NCBI GenBank assembly: GCA_023399275.1
Contig: JAEWQH010000044.1
Coordinates: forward strand, 1-32,684
Origin: Bacillota bacterium
GTDB taxonomy: Bacteria > Bacillota > Clostridia > Christensenellales > CAG-138
Direction: 5' to 3'
Length of the DNA stretch: 32,684 bases
In this document: positions 16,843-24,956 of the stretch, in pieces
Numbering within the stretch: position 1 is the stretch's first letter
Layout of the letters: the number at the start of each line of letters is the position of its first letter
Made by a program: the position numbers and the translations under genes
Notes under the pieces: generated by a model
Databases searched by the model: none
The model's input: the letters and a program-made list of their open reading frames with translations, nothing else
What the model was told of the DNA's origin: nothing

Positions 16843-17475
16843 ATGCTATCCATCGTTTTACTGCGCCACGGAAAAACCGCCTGCAATATCGAAAACCGCT
16901 ACAACGGCAAGATCGACGAACCGCTCAGCCCGCAGGGCATCGCCCAGGCACAGGCGCAGGCGCACTATCCGGAGATACCGCGCGTTTACGCCAGCCCGAT
17001 GCTGCGCGCGCAGCAGACCGCGAAGATCTTCTTTCCGAATGCGCGGATCGTGACTGTGGACGACCTGCGCGAGATGGACTTTGGCGACTTTGAGGGGCGC
17101 ACGGCGGCGGAGATGGAGCGCGACGAGGCCTACAACGCGTGGATCGAAGGCGGCTGCGTGGACGACTGCCCAAACGGAGAAGGCATCCCCGGCTTTGCAG
17201 CGCGTGCTTCGGCGGCGTTTGCGGGCTGCGTGGCGGACGCGATCGACCGCGGCGAACCGCGCGTGGGCGTCGCCGTGCACGGCGGGGTGATCATGGCGGT
17301 GATGTCCGCGTTTTCCGGTTCCGATGCGCTATACCACGCGTGGTATGTCGATAATTGCGGTGGATACGAAATCGAGATCGACGAGGCCGCCTGGGCGCGG
17401 GAGAAACGGTTTGCCTCCTACCGGCTTTTCGGCCGGCTGGGGGCGCATAAGGACATCATCGGCGCAGAGCGATAG
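16843..17475 (+). CDS. Histidine phosphatase (phosphoglycerate-mutase-like), possible CobC
   Basis: The 210-residue protein belongs to the histidine phosphatase superfamily: LLRHGKT with the phospho-accepting His9, SPMLRAQQTA, LREMDFGDFEG (general acid region, Glu77) and VAVHGGVI with His146. The start at 16843 is preceded by CGGAGGG. It follows the B12 uptake genes, so alpha-ribazole-5'-phosphate phosphatase (CobC) of B12 nucleotide-loop assembly is a reasonable guess, and the LREMDFGDFEG form is common in that subgroup. It has its own -10 box and could equally be a broad phosphatase, so no gene symbol is given. Confidence 0.85.
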   Translation: MLSIVLLRHGKTACNIENRYNGKIDEPLSPQGIAQAQAQAHYPEIPRVYASPMLRAQQTAKIFFPNARIVTVDDLREMDFGDFEGRTAAEMERDEAYNAWIEGGCVDDCPNGEGIPGFAARASAAFAGCVADAIDRGEPRVGVAVHGGVIMAVMSAFSGSDALYHAWYVDNCGGYEIEIDEAAWAREKRFASYRLFGRLGAHKDIIGAER

Positions 17476-17503
17476 AGCAAGACGCATTTGATCAAAGGGA
17501 AAA

Positions 17504-17544
17504 ACAGCGGCGTGCGCTCCGGCATACGCCGCTGTCGCTGTTTT
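17504..17544 (+). terminator. Terminator after the histidine phosphatase
   Basis: A perfect 10-bp stem (17504-17513 with 17526-17535) is followed by CGCTGTTTT. AAAA precedes the left arm. Confidence 0.78.
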
Positions 17545-17595
17545 GCGAAATCCCTGTGACGTTTTGGGAGGCGGCCGTTTTCGCGATCCCAACCA

Positions 17596-17604
17596 TGCTA
17601 TAAT
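17596..17604 (+). promoter_or_regulatory. Extended -10 promoter for the LRR lipoprotein
   Basis: TGC followed directly by TATAAT (17599-17604) forms an extended -10 element about 60 bases upstream of the start codon. No strong -35 is seen, which is usual for this promoter type. Confidence 0.6.
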
Positions 17605-17663
17605 ACGTTCGTTTGTAATGTGGCCGGCGCTTGCCGGAGAGATGTGCCAGGAGGATTTTAAGA

Positions 17664-18437
17664 ATGAAGCGTTTTCTTTGCTGCCTGACGGCGGCTGTTC
17701 TTTTGTTTGGAGCGGTTGGATGCATGGAGACGTCGCCGCGGCCTGCCGCCGAAACCGGTGCGCTGGACGCCGCGGAACCGGCGCCGACGGATGTGATCGC
17801 GTTTGACGACGATGTGCTCGAGGCGTGGGTGCGCGCGGCGATCGGTAAGACGGAGGGCGATATCACGCTTGCGGATGCGCTGGAGGTGACGGAGCTGGAG
17901 CTTTCGCAGCAGGGCGCGGATCCGGATCAGCCGTATATCCATAACCTATCCGCGCTGCGTTACTTTCCCAACCTGACCTACCTCGGCCTCGGCTACGCGG
18001 TTCAAAACGCAAAAGACCCCGCGCTGCCGGTCGATCTTTCGCCGCTTGCCGGGCTGACCCGGCTGGAGTCGCTTCAGATGGGCGGATTGGTGATCGACGA
18101 CGTTTCGCCGCTCGCGGGGCTGACGAACCTGATGAGTCTTTCGATATTCGGCGGCGGTGCGCTGAGCGATCTTTCGCCGCTCGCGGGGCTGACGAGGCTG
18201 CAGGCGCTGACCCTGCGCGGGAACCGGATTTCGGATGTTTCACCGCTCAGCGGCCTCAACCGGTTGATCTATCTGGATCTGGAATGGAACGGGATTTCGG
18301 ATGTGGCGCCGCTTGCCGGTCTGACCGGCCTGACACGGCTGTTTCTCTCCAACAATCCGGTGACGGACTATTCTCCTCTTGCGCAGGTGCGCTCCGATCT
18401 GGAGGATTGGGACTTCGACGTACAGCCCCAGCCGTAA
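17664..18437 (+). CDS. Leucine-rich-repeat lipoprotein
   Basis: The 257-residue protein starts at ATG 17664 after an AGGAGG site. It has a lipoprotein signal (MKRFLCCL, hydrophobic core, AVGC with Cys at about 20), a short linker, a segment resembling the cap that precedes internalin-type repeats (VLEAWVRAAIGKTEGDITLADALEVTEL), and at least five repeats of about 22 residues with the pattern xSPLAGLTxLxxLxLxxNxISD, close to the SDS22/internalin class. It is probably anchored to the outer face of the membrane and binds proteins; no enzyme motif is seen. Two repeats share 24 identical bases (18103-18126 and 18172-18195), which points to recent repeat duplication. Confidence 0.88.
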   Translation: MKRFLCCLTAAVLLFGAVGCMETSPRPAAETGALDAAEPAPTDVIAFDDDVLEAWVRAAIGKTEGDITLADALEVTELELSQQGADPDQPYIHNLSALRYFPNLTYLGLGYAVQNAKDPALPVDLSPLAGLTRLESLQMGGLVIDDVSPLAGLTNLMSLSIFGGGALSDLSPLAGLTRLQALTLRGNRISDVSPLSGLNRLIYLDLEWNGISDVAPLAGLTGLTRLFLSNNPVTDYSPLAQVRSDLEDWDFDVQPQP

Positions 18438-18787
18438 CCCGGACGCAGGAGAGCGCTAGGGCGTGGAGTGAAAAAATCGGAGGATCAGCCGCCCGATTCA
18501 GGCGGCTGATCTCAGCCTGTCAAGGAAGCCCCGATATTTGGGACTTTGCTGACGGACCGGCCACCCGTTTTACGGGTGGTCTTGACTTGGGATTGTGTTT
18601 TTTTGCGGCGCAGGATATAGTGATATCGGAAGGGCAGGAGCATAAGCATCGGATCAAAAAACAATTTAAACCAGACAGACGCGTTGGAAAACAAACAGAA
18701 AATCGAACAAAACAACAGTATACTGACCGTATCGACCGAAACAACCAAATTACACCTGCGGCAGACGCAGGGGCAGGAGGATTTCGT
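18438..18787 (+). promoter_or_regulatory. Intergenic region with hairpins and candidate hcp promoter
   Basis: These 350 bases carry no supported gene. From the left: a perfect 11-bp hairpin (18483-18493 with 18501-18511) without a T run; then GTCAAG near 18518 that can pair with CTTGAC at 18581-18586, enclosing a 7-bp stem CCACCCG/CGGGTGG (18561-18567, 18573-18579); then a T-rich tract at 18596-18604. A candidate promoter TTGTGT (18593-18598), 17 bases, TATAGT (18616-18621) follows, which would give hcp a leader of about 160 AT-rich bases. An alternative -10 TATACT lies at 18719-18724 without a good -35. A GCAGGAGGA site precedes the hcp start. Confidence 0.45.
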
Positions 18788-20419
18788 ATGGGTATGTTCT
18801 GTTTTCAGTGTCAGGAGACCGCAGGCAACAAGGGCTGCACGGTGCGCGGCGTATGCGGAAAGACGGAGGACGTCGCAAAGCGCATGGACTTGCTGCTCTA
18901 CGTGCTCAAGGGCATCTCCTCCATCGTCGTCAACGACGAGCTGGATGTGAAAAAGCTCGACACGCTCAATGGCGAGATGCTTACGAGCCTGTTTATGACC
19001 ATCACCAACGCCAACTTCGACGCGGATGCCATCGAGCGGCAGATCATCCGTATGCTTGCGCTGCGCGACAGCCTGCGTCCCTGCAAGGTGGATGACTGCG
19101 ACGCGGCGAACTTCACCGTATCCGGCACGGCGCAGATGCTCGAAAAGGCGGAGCATGTCGGTGTGCTCGCCACTGAAAACGAGGATATCCGCTCCCTGCG
19201 CGAGCTTGTGATGTATGGGCTCAAGGGTCTCGCAGCCTATGCGGAGCATGCGCGAAACCTCGGCAGCAAGGACGACGAGATCGCTGCGTTTGTCTATGAG
19301 GCGCTGGCCGCGCTGCTGGATGATGCGCTCTCGGCGGAGGATCTGACCGCGCTCGTGCTCAAGACGGGCTCCTTCGGCGTGAAGACCATGGCGCTGTTGG
19401 ACGCGGCCAACACGGCGCGCTACGGTACGCCGCGCATCACAAAGGTCAACATCGGCGTGCGCAAAAACCCCGCCATCCTCATCTCGGGACACGACCTCGT
19501 CGATCTTGAGCAGCTGCTCGAGCAGACGCGCGGGACGGGCGTGGACGTCTACACCCACGGTGAGATGCTCCCCGCGCACGCATACCCCGCTTTTCAGAAA
19601 TACGACAATTTCGTGGGCAACTACGGCAATGCATGGTGGAAGCAGCTGACCGAGTTTGAGACCTTCCGCGGCCCGATCCTCTTTACCACCAACTGCATCG
19701 TGCCGCCCAAGAGCGAGGAGATCCGCGCGCGGATCTTTACAACGGGTGCGGCGGGCTATCCCGGCTGCAGGCACATCAAGCCGGACGTGCACGGCAAGAA
19801 GGATTTTTCGGCGGTCATCGCCCTGGCCAAGACGCTGCCCGCACCGGAGGAGATCGAGCAGGGCGAAATCGTAAACGGCTTTGCGCATGCGCAGGTGATC
19901 GCCCTCGCGGATCGGATCGTAGACGCGGTCAAGAGCGGGGCGATCCGGAAATTCATCGTCATGGGCGGCTGTGACGGGCGCATGAAGTACCGCGAGTACT
20001 ACACCGAGTTTGCAAAGAAGCTTCCGGAGGATACCGTCATCCTCACCGCAGGCTGCGCGAAGTACCGCTACAACAAGCTCGGGCTTGGGGACATCGGCGG
20101 CATTCCGCGCGTGCTGGACGCGGGGCAGTGCAACGACAGCTACTCGCTCGTGGTCATCGCGCAAAAGCTTGCCGGTGCATTTCAGCTGGACTCCGTCAAC
20201 GACCTGCCGCTGGCGTTTAACATCGCCTGGTATGAGCAAAAGGCGGTCATCGTGCTGTTGGCGCTGCTCTCGTTGGGGATCCGGAATATCCACCTGGGGC
20301 CGACGCTGCCGGGCTTTCTTTCGCCCAATGTGGCAAAGGTGCTGGTGGAGAGATTCGGCATCGCGGGAATCGACGCCGCGGAAGACGACGTGGCGCTGCT
20401 CGTGAACGGAGGCCAATAG
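18788..20419 (+). CDS. hcp: Hybrid-cluster protein (hydroxylamine/nitric oxide reductase)
   Basis: The 543-residue protein starts at ATG 18788 after GCAGGAGGA; the longer open frame upstream is non-coding. The N-terminal cysteines (5, 8, 17, 23) have CX2CX8CX5C spacing, the pattern of Hcp from strict anaerobes, which carry a [4Fe-4S] cluster in Desulfovibrio. Hybrid-cluster ligands are visible in SGHDLVDLE, THGEMLPAHAYP, TTNCIVPP, GYPGCRH, AGCAKYRYNK, DAGQCNDSYS and WYEQKAV. Hcp reduces hydroxylamine in vitro and is viewed as a nitric oxide reductase and nitrosative-stress protein. No dedicated reductase partner (hcr) is next to it. It converges on the PPC-domain gene with a shared terminator. 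Confidence 0.96.
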   Translation: MGMFCFQCQETAGNKGCTVRGVCGKTEDVAKRMDLLLYVLKGISSIVVNDELDVKKLDTLNGEMLTSLFMTITNANFDADAIERQIIRMLALRDSLRPCKVDDCDAANFTVSGTAQMLEKAEHVGVLATENEDIRSLRELVMYGLKGLAAYAEHARNLGSKDDEIAAFVYEALAALLDDALSAEDLTALVLKTGSFGVKTMALLDAANTARYGTPRITKVNIGVRKNPAILISGHDLVDLEQLLEQTRGTGVDVYTHGEMLPAHAYPAFQKYDNFVGNYGNAWWKQLTEFETFRGPILFTTNCIVPPKSEEIRARIFTTGAAGYPGCRHIKPDVHGKKDFSAVIALAKTLPAPEEIEQGEIVNGFAHAQVIALADRIVDAVKSGAIRKFIVMGGCDGRMKYREYYTEFAKKLPEDTVILTAGCAKYRYNKLGLGDIGGIPRVLDAGQCNDSYSLVVIAQKLAGAFQLDSVNDLPLAFNIAWYEQKAVIVLLALLSLGIRNIHLGPTLPGFLSPNVAKVLVERFGIAGIDAAEDDVALLVNGGQ

Positions 20420-20480
20420 CGCATAAAAGCATCTCCAAAGGTGGAGCGGAACGCGACCCCGAAAAACGGATATCGAGAAA

Positions 20481-20527
20481 AAACGCCTCCTGCCGTAGGA
20501 TAAGGCAACTACGGCAGGAGCGTTTTG
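20481..20527. terminator. Two-way terminator between hcp and the PPC-domain gene
   Basis: An 11-bp stem (20487-20497 with 20510-20520) extends through AAAACG/CGTTTT with one bulged C. A and T runs flank both sides, so it can serve the converging genes on both strands. Confidence 0.9.
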
Positions 20528-20586
20528 TCTGCCGGCAAAGCGCGGCGGGATTTGAGGCGAGCGCGTTGTAGGGAGGCCGCTGGGCG

Positions 20587-21012
20587 CTAGAGAACGATCA
20601 GGTTCAGACCGATTGCGTCGGAAAACGCGCGTTCGACGGCATCCGGAAAGATCTGGATAAAGATCTCGGCCGTCGCGCCGATGACCGCGGCGGAGAGATG
20701 GCCCGCATATGCGTTGCCCCGCACATCTCCGAGTACGATATGCAGGTGCGCGTACGGCTCGCCGTCCTTGGTCGAGAGGTTGCCGGTGAGCGAGGCGATC
20801 TCCAGCGGCTGGGAAAACGTGGTTTTGTGGTATTGCCGGTCGGCCGGGTCGAACAGGCCGATCTCGGCGGAGCGGACCGCGCCGAGGCCGCTGAGCGTGC
20901 CGGACGCGATGTGGTATCTGCGCGCGGCGTCCAGCACGCAGGAGACGATTTCATCCCCGACGTCGAGTACGAGCGTGAGAATCTGGCCGTTGTTGAGCAG
21001 CTTTGATTGCAT
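20587..21012 (-). CDS. PPC/DUF296-domain protein
   Basis: The 141-residue protein is a single PPC (plants and prokaryotes conserved, DUF296) domain: LDVGDEIVSCVLDAARR, IASGTLSGLGAV, and the metal-binding HLH and GHL histidines in YAHLHIVLGD and AYAGHLS. Bacterial members form trimers; some plant ones are fused to AT-hooks and bind DNA, but no AT-hook is present here. The biological role is unknown. I chose ATG 21012 because GGAGGA lies 8 bases upstream. It diverges from the flavoenzyme gene; the 182-base gap holds an extended -10-like TGCTATAGA on this strand and a weak TAGAAT at 21134-21139 on the other. Confidence 0.85.
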   Translation of the reverse strand: MQSKLLNNGQILTLVLDVGDEIVSCVLDAARRYHIASGTLSGLGAVRSAEIGLFDPADRQYHKTTFSQPLEIASLTGNLSTKDGEPYAHLHIVLGDVRGNAYAGHLSAAVIGATAEIFIQIFPDAVERAFSDAIGLNLIVL

Positions 21013-21194
21013 GGATGGGATCCTCCGTGATTCCGGCGCGCGTGAGTGGTGCGCCTTATCTATAGCATAGCACACAAATCAAAAAATTCCAGTGAAACCG
21101 CGGGTTTTTGCTGTGTGCCCGGTGCGGGTATGATAGAATAAAAGCGGATCAAACAGACCATGCGCTCGGCGCAAACAGAGGGAGGCTGAATCCG

Positions 21195-22517
21195 ATGAAG
21201 ATTCTCATCATAGGTGCGAACGCAGCCGGGATGAGCGCGGCGTCGCGCATCAAGCGCAGGCAGCCGGACTGCGAGGTCGTCGTGCTCGAGCAGACGCACG
21301 AGGTGTCCTATGGCGCGTGCGGACTGCCGTTTTACGTTGCGGGGCTGAACGACGATATCGACCTCGTCCGCATCCGCTCCGTAGCAGACTTTGAAAAAAA
21401 CGGCATCGTCATGCGAATCGGCTGCGCGGCGGAACGCATCGACTTTGCGCAAAAGACGGTGTATGGGCAAACGGACGCGGGCGAGGCGTTTGCCGAAGCC
21501 TATGACCGTCTGCTGATCGCAAGCGGCGCTTCGGCGCGGCGGCTAAGCGTTCCGGGCGCGGATAAGAAAAACATCTTTCCGCTCAAAACGCCGCAGGATG
21601 CGGTGGATCTGCGCGCGGCGATCGAGCGGAGCCGGGGCGACATCGTCATCGTCGGCGGCGGGGCCATCGGGCTGGAGCTGGCGGAGGCTTGCCTGCTCCA
21701 GAAGGTAAAGAGCCTGCGCATCATCGAGGCGGCGCAGCAGCTGTTGCCCGGCTTTGATGCGGTGTTTGCGGAGGCCGCGCGGGACGAGCTGACCGGCCAC
21801 GGCGCGCAGGTACATCTGGGCGAGCGCGTCACCGCTTTTACCGGCGGGGCGGAGGTCTCGCGCGTGGTGACGGACAAGGGGGAATACGGCGCGGATGTAG
21901 TGATCGTCTCCGCCGGCGTCGTGCCGAACACAAGCTTTGCCGAGGGGCTCGAAAAGCTGCCAAATGGCGCGATTGTCACCGATGCGTCGATGTGTGCGCG
22001 CGAGCCGGATGTGTTCGCCGCGGGAGACTGCGCCAGCGTATGGCACGCGCTGCTGCAAAAGCCGGTCTACCTGCCGCTGGGCACCTATGCCAATAAGCAG
22101 GGGCGGCTTGCGGGGGATGCGCTGCTCGGCAAGCACGCGGTTTACGACCGCGCGCTCGGCACGATGATGCTGCGCTGCATGGGGCTGGAGTTTGCCAAGA
22201 CGGGGCTGACCGAGGCGGAGGCGCGCGCGGCGGGCATGGATGCAAAGAGCGCCCTTGTGCACACGTATTCGCACCCGCACTACTACCCGAACGCCTGCGA
22301 GATTCAGATCAAGCTCTGCTACCGTGCGGACGACCGCGTGCTGCTTGGCGCGCAGATGATGGGGGCGCGCGAGACCGCGCTGCGCATCGATTCCATCGCC
22401 GTCGCCATCGACCGCGGGATGACGACCGGTGAGCTGGGGTTTGCGGATTTTGGCTATGCCCCGCCGTTTTCCGGCGTATGGGACGCGATTGCCGTTGCCG
22501 CGAACGCGGCGAAGTGA
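21195..22517 (+). CDS. CoA-disulfide-reductase-like FAD oxidoreductase
   Basis: The 440-residue flavoenzyme belongs to the CoA-disulfide reductase / NADH oxidase / NADH peroxidase family. Seen: the N-terminal FAD motif IIGANAAGMSAA, the single redox cysteine Cys42 in SYGACGLPFY, the NAD(P)H-binding motif IVIVGGGAIGLELAEA, and the FAD motif DVFAAGDCASV, followed by a dimerisation domain. No C-terminal rhodanese domain is present. It probably reduces CoA disulfide or polysulfide, or reduces oxygen or peroxide with NAD(P)H; the sequence alone does not separate these. A GGGAGG site precedes the ATG. It converges on the Crp/Fnr-family gene. Confidence 0.88.
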   Translation: MKILIIGANAAGMSAASRIKRRQPDCEVVVLEQTHEVSYGACGLPFYVAGLNDDIDLVRIRSVADFEKNGIVMRIGCAAERIDFAQKTVYGQTDAGEAFAEAYDRLLIASGASARRLSVPGADKKNIFPLKTPQDAVDLRAAIERSRGDIVIVGGGAIGLELAEACLLQKVKSLRIIEAAQQLLPGFDAVFAEAARDELTGHGAQVHLGERVTAFTGGAEVSRVVTDKGEYGADVVIVSAGVVPNTSFAEGLEKLPNGAIVTDASMCAREPDVFAAGDCASVWHALLQKPVYLPLGTYANKQGRLAGDALLGKHAVYDRALGTMMLRCMGLEFAKTGLTEAEARAAGMDAKSALVHTYSHPHYYPNACEIQIKLCYRADDRVLLGAQMMGARETALRIDSIAVAIDRGMTTGELGFADFGYAPPFSGVWDAIAVAANAAK

Positions 22518-22532
22518 TACAAGCGACAACGC

Positions 22533-22569
22533 ATAAGCCGACCGGCGGAAACGGGCGGCTTATTTCTTA
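22533..22569 (+). terminator. Terminator after the flavoenzyme gene
   Basis: ATAAGCCG (22533-22540) pairs with CGGCTTAT (22556-22563) and is followed by TTCTTAT. AT-rich sequence in the stem ends may let it serve the converging regulator gene weakly. Confidence 0.72.
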
Positions 22570-22584
22570 TGCCGGCGCAACACG

Positions 22585-23313
22585 CTATCCTGCGCTGATC
22601 CTTTGGCAGATCTGCTCTGCGCGGGATTGCAGATTTTGATACTCACGCTTCGAGACGGCGATCTTTCCGTTTTCGATGTGGATGCAGCCCTCCTCAATCA
22701 GCCGGTCGGTATAGCGAAAGAGCGTGCGCAGACTGATGCCGAGCTGCTCCGAAAGGGCGCGTCGGCTCAGCGCGACCTGCACCGGCAGCCCGGAGGACTG
22801 CCCCTGCGCATGGAGGAAGAGCAGGAGGCTTTCGTACTTGGTCGCCAGCAGGTGAAAGGAGTTCACTTCACCCGCGTTCTCGACCAGCCGCGCAAAGTAA
22901 CGCAGCACGATCCCGCCGAGCGCCTTGCTTTGCGCAAGCGCCTGCAAAAAGCACTGCGTTGGCACCACCGCAAAGCAGCAGGGCTGCACGGCGGAGATGG
23001 TCGCGCTGAAGCGCGTCTTTTCGCAGAGCGCCTCCGAAAGGCCGAAGATCTGGAAGCCGCTGTTGACGTAGGTGACAAAGCTCTTCCCCTCGTCGGAGGA
23101 GGCGAGGATGTGGCAACTGCCGGACAGCAGGATGTATATGCTCGCGAGCGGGTCGCCGCTATGCGCGACGAATGTGTCCGGCCGGACGCGCCTGAGGTGC
23201 AGAGGCGGCTCGCAAAGCGCCCGGCAGCGTGAAGCGGCGGTATCGCAGAGGTCTCCTGCGCCGCCTTTTAGCGCCGTCTCGAGCAGCGCAAGCAGATGAT
23301 CGGAAAGTTCCAT
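22585..23313 (-). CDS. Crp/Fnr-family transcriptional regulator
   Basis: The 242-residue protein has an N-terminal cyclic-nucleotide-like beta barrel (FVAHSGDPLASIYILLSGSCHILASSDEGKSF), a dimer helix and a C-terminal winged helix (ALSRRALSEQLGISLRTLFRYTDRLIEEG). It starts at ATG 23313, seven bases after GGGAGGT, and follows an excellent promoter; the longer open frame upstream is not coding. It has eight cysteines in the first 121 residues (23, 30, 34, 67, 97, 112, 113, 121), but their spacing is not the FNR cluster pattern. The HTH LRTLFRYTDRL differs from Crp. It diverges from yjjI with a shared promoter region, so it is the likely yjjI regulator (inference). Confidence 0.88.
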   Translation of the reverse strand: MELSDHLLALLETALKGGAGDLCDTAASRCRALCEPPLHLRRVRPDTFVAHSGDPLASIYILLSGSCHILASSDEGKSFVTYVNSGFQIFGLSEALCEKTRFSATISAVQPCCFAVVPTQCFLQALAQSKALGGIVLRYFARLVENAGEVNSFHLLATKYESLLLFLHAQGQSSGLPVQVALSRRALSEQLGISLRTLFRYTDRLIEEGCIHIENGKIAVSKREYQNLQSRAEQICQRISAG

Positions 23314-23334
23314 TGGCCGCACCTCCCTGCGCAC

Positions 23335-23363
23335 AGTGTAAGAAAACGGCAAAACGATGTCAA
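23335..23363 (-). promoter_or_regulatory. Sigma-A-type promoter of the Crp/Fnr-family gene
   Basis: Read on the minus strand: consensus TTGACA (23358-23363), 17 bases, TACACT (23335-23340). The mRNA leader would be only about 15 bases. Confidence 0.88.
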
Positions 23364-23369
23364 GTGGCA

Positions 23370-23399
23370 TTGCCGGCGCGGATGGAAATCCCGTATGGT
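23370..23399 (+). promoter_or_regulatory. Candidate yjjI promoter, back to back with the regulator promoter
   Basis: TTGCCG (23370-23375), 18 bases, TATGGT (23394-23399). Its -35 is only 6 bases from the -35 of the divergent regulator gene. CAA and TTG flank those 6 bases as an imperfect inverted repeat (23361-23372), a possible operator for the regulator. Confidence 0.55.
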
Positions 23400-23429
23400 T
23401 AAGCCGAGAGGAAACGAGGTGCGGGAAAG

Positions 23430-24956
23430 ATGAAGACGCCTGAAACGATTCAACAGCAAATCCGGCAGATTCTGCTCGACGCGCGCAAGACGGAGCGGCA
23501 GACGACCTTTGCGCTGGCGGAATATGCGCAAAACCTCTGCGATTATCCACGCGGCGCGCCGATGGTCGCATTTCGCCGGCTGGAGAGCAAGGGGATTCTC
23601 TGCGATCACAATGACGGGCATGCGCCCTATGCGCCGCGGTATCTGCTGGCGGATTTCGATCGCTTTTTTGCAACGGGGTGCGACCATCTTCGCCTGGCCC
23701 CGCCTCGGGACTTGGTGGAGGCGCTCGGCGCGCTGATGATGTTCTACATGAACACTCCGTCCGTCACGCATTTTCCGGTGTACGCCGGGCATCTCGACCG
23801 GCTGCTGGAGCCGTTTGTCGCCGGGGAAGACGAGGCGCTTGCGCGCAAGCTGATTCGCGGGTTTTTGATGCAGATAGACCGGATGGTGAGCGATAGCTTC
23901 TGCCATGTGAACATCGGCCCTGCGCCGACGTGCGCCGGGAAGCTGCTGGTGGAGGAGTGCGCAAAGCTGAAAAACGCCGTGCCGAACATGACGCTGCTGT
24001 ACGATCCGGCGGTCACGCCGGACGACTTCGCCGCGCTGTGCGTACGCGCCGCGTTGAGATGCGCAAACCCCGCGTTTGCGTATGCGCCGTATTTTCGCGA
24101 GCGGGTCGGGGAAGGATACGGCATCGCCAGCTGCTATAACGGGCTGCTGGTAGGAGGCGGGGCGTATTCACTCTCCAGACTGCGGCTGGGCAGGGCGGCG
24201 GAGGCCGCAGCGGACGAGGCGGATTTCTTCGGCAACGTGCTGCCGGAGGCGGTGGACGTCGCCTGCGCTTTCATGGAGGCGAAGGTGCGCTATCTTGCCG
24301 AGGAGGCGCCGTTCTTTCGGAGTAACTATCTGGTCACGGAAGGGTTTTTGCACCGGGAGCGGTTTACGGGGCTATTTGGTATCGTCGGCCTGAACGAATG
24401 CGTCAACCTGCTGATGCGGCGGCGCGGCTGTGCCGACCGGTATGGGCACACGGCCGCCGCAGACGATCTGGGGCTGGAGATCGTCCGGGCGATCGAGAGC
24501 CGCGTGGGCCAGTTTCGCAGCAAGTATTGCGAATGCACGGATCATCGCTTTGTGCTGCACGCGCAGGTGGGCGCCTGCGGCGACAACGGCGTGACGCCCG
24601 GCGTTCGCATCGCCATCGGCAGCGAACCGCCGCTGTATGACCATCTGCGGCAGGCGGGGCGGTTCCATCCGTTCTTTCCGTCCGGTATTGGGGATATCTT
24701 TCCTTTCGACGAGACGGCGGAGCAAAACCCGGAGGCTGTGCTGGATGTCTTCAAAGGGGCGTTTCAGGCTGGAATGCACTACATCTCCACCTATGCTGCG
24801 AAAGGCGACGTCGTCCGCGTGACGGGCTATCTGATCAAGCGCTCGGACATGGAGCGGTATCAGGCGGGGAGTGCGGTGACAAACGGCGCGGTCGGTGCAT
24901 CGGAAGAGACGGTTGAAAAGCGCGGCACCTATGCGCGAAGCGTGAGGAGCGTATGA
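23430..24956 (+). CDS. yjjI: YjjI-family glycyl-radical enzyme
   Basis: The 508-residue protein matches the YjjI (DUF3029) glycyl-radical enzymes; E. coli YjjI is a similar length. The glycyl-radical motif is RVTGY with Gly466, about 40 residues from the C-terminus. Candidate thiyl-radical cysteines are Cys235 in GIASCYNGL and Cys324 in GLFGIVGLNECVN; the latter stretch recalls anaerobic ribonucleotide reductase. The reaction catalysed is not known to me. It is followed with an ATGA overlap by its activase, and then by pseudouridine and nucleoside genes. A possible GAGG site lies 10-15 bases upstream of the ATG. Expression is probably anaerobic, since the radical is destroyed by oxygen. Confidence 0.92.
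   Translation: MKTPETIQQQIRQILLDARKTERQTTFALAEYAQNLCDYPRGAPMVAFRRLESKGILCDHNDGHAPYAPRYLLADFDRFFATGCDHLRLAPPRDLVEALGALMMFYMNTPSVTHFPVYAGHLDRLLEPFVAGEDEALARKLIRGFLMQIDRMVSDSFCHVNIGPAPTCAGKLLVEECAKLKNAVPNMTLLYDPAVTPDDFAALCVRAALRCANPAFAYAPYFRERVGEGYGIASCYNGLLVGGGAYSLSRLRLGRAAEAAADEADFFGNVLPEAVDVACAFMEAKVRYLAEEAPFFRSNYLVTEGFLHRERFTGLFGIVGLNECVNLLMRRRGCADRYGHTAAADDLGLEIVRAIESRVGQFRSKYCECTDHRFVLHAQVGACGDNGVTPGVRIAIGSEPPLYDHLRQAGRFHPFFPSGIGDIFPFDETAEQNPEAVLDVFKGAFQAGMHYISTYAAKGDVVRVTGYLIKRSDMERYQAGSAVTNGAVGASEETVEKRGTYARSVRSV

Noticed and set aside
18512..20416. A 634-codon open frame antisense to hcp
   Set aside because: Same composition effect; the real gene hcp has all cluster ligands on the plus strand.
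22585..23313. Calling the Crp/Fnr-family protein a true FNR with an oxygen-sensing [4Fe-4S] cluster
   Set aside because: Although cysteine-rich, the N-terminal spacing (Cys23, 30, 34) does not match the FNR pattern, so a cluster is only a possibility.
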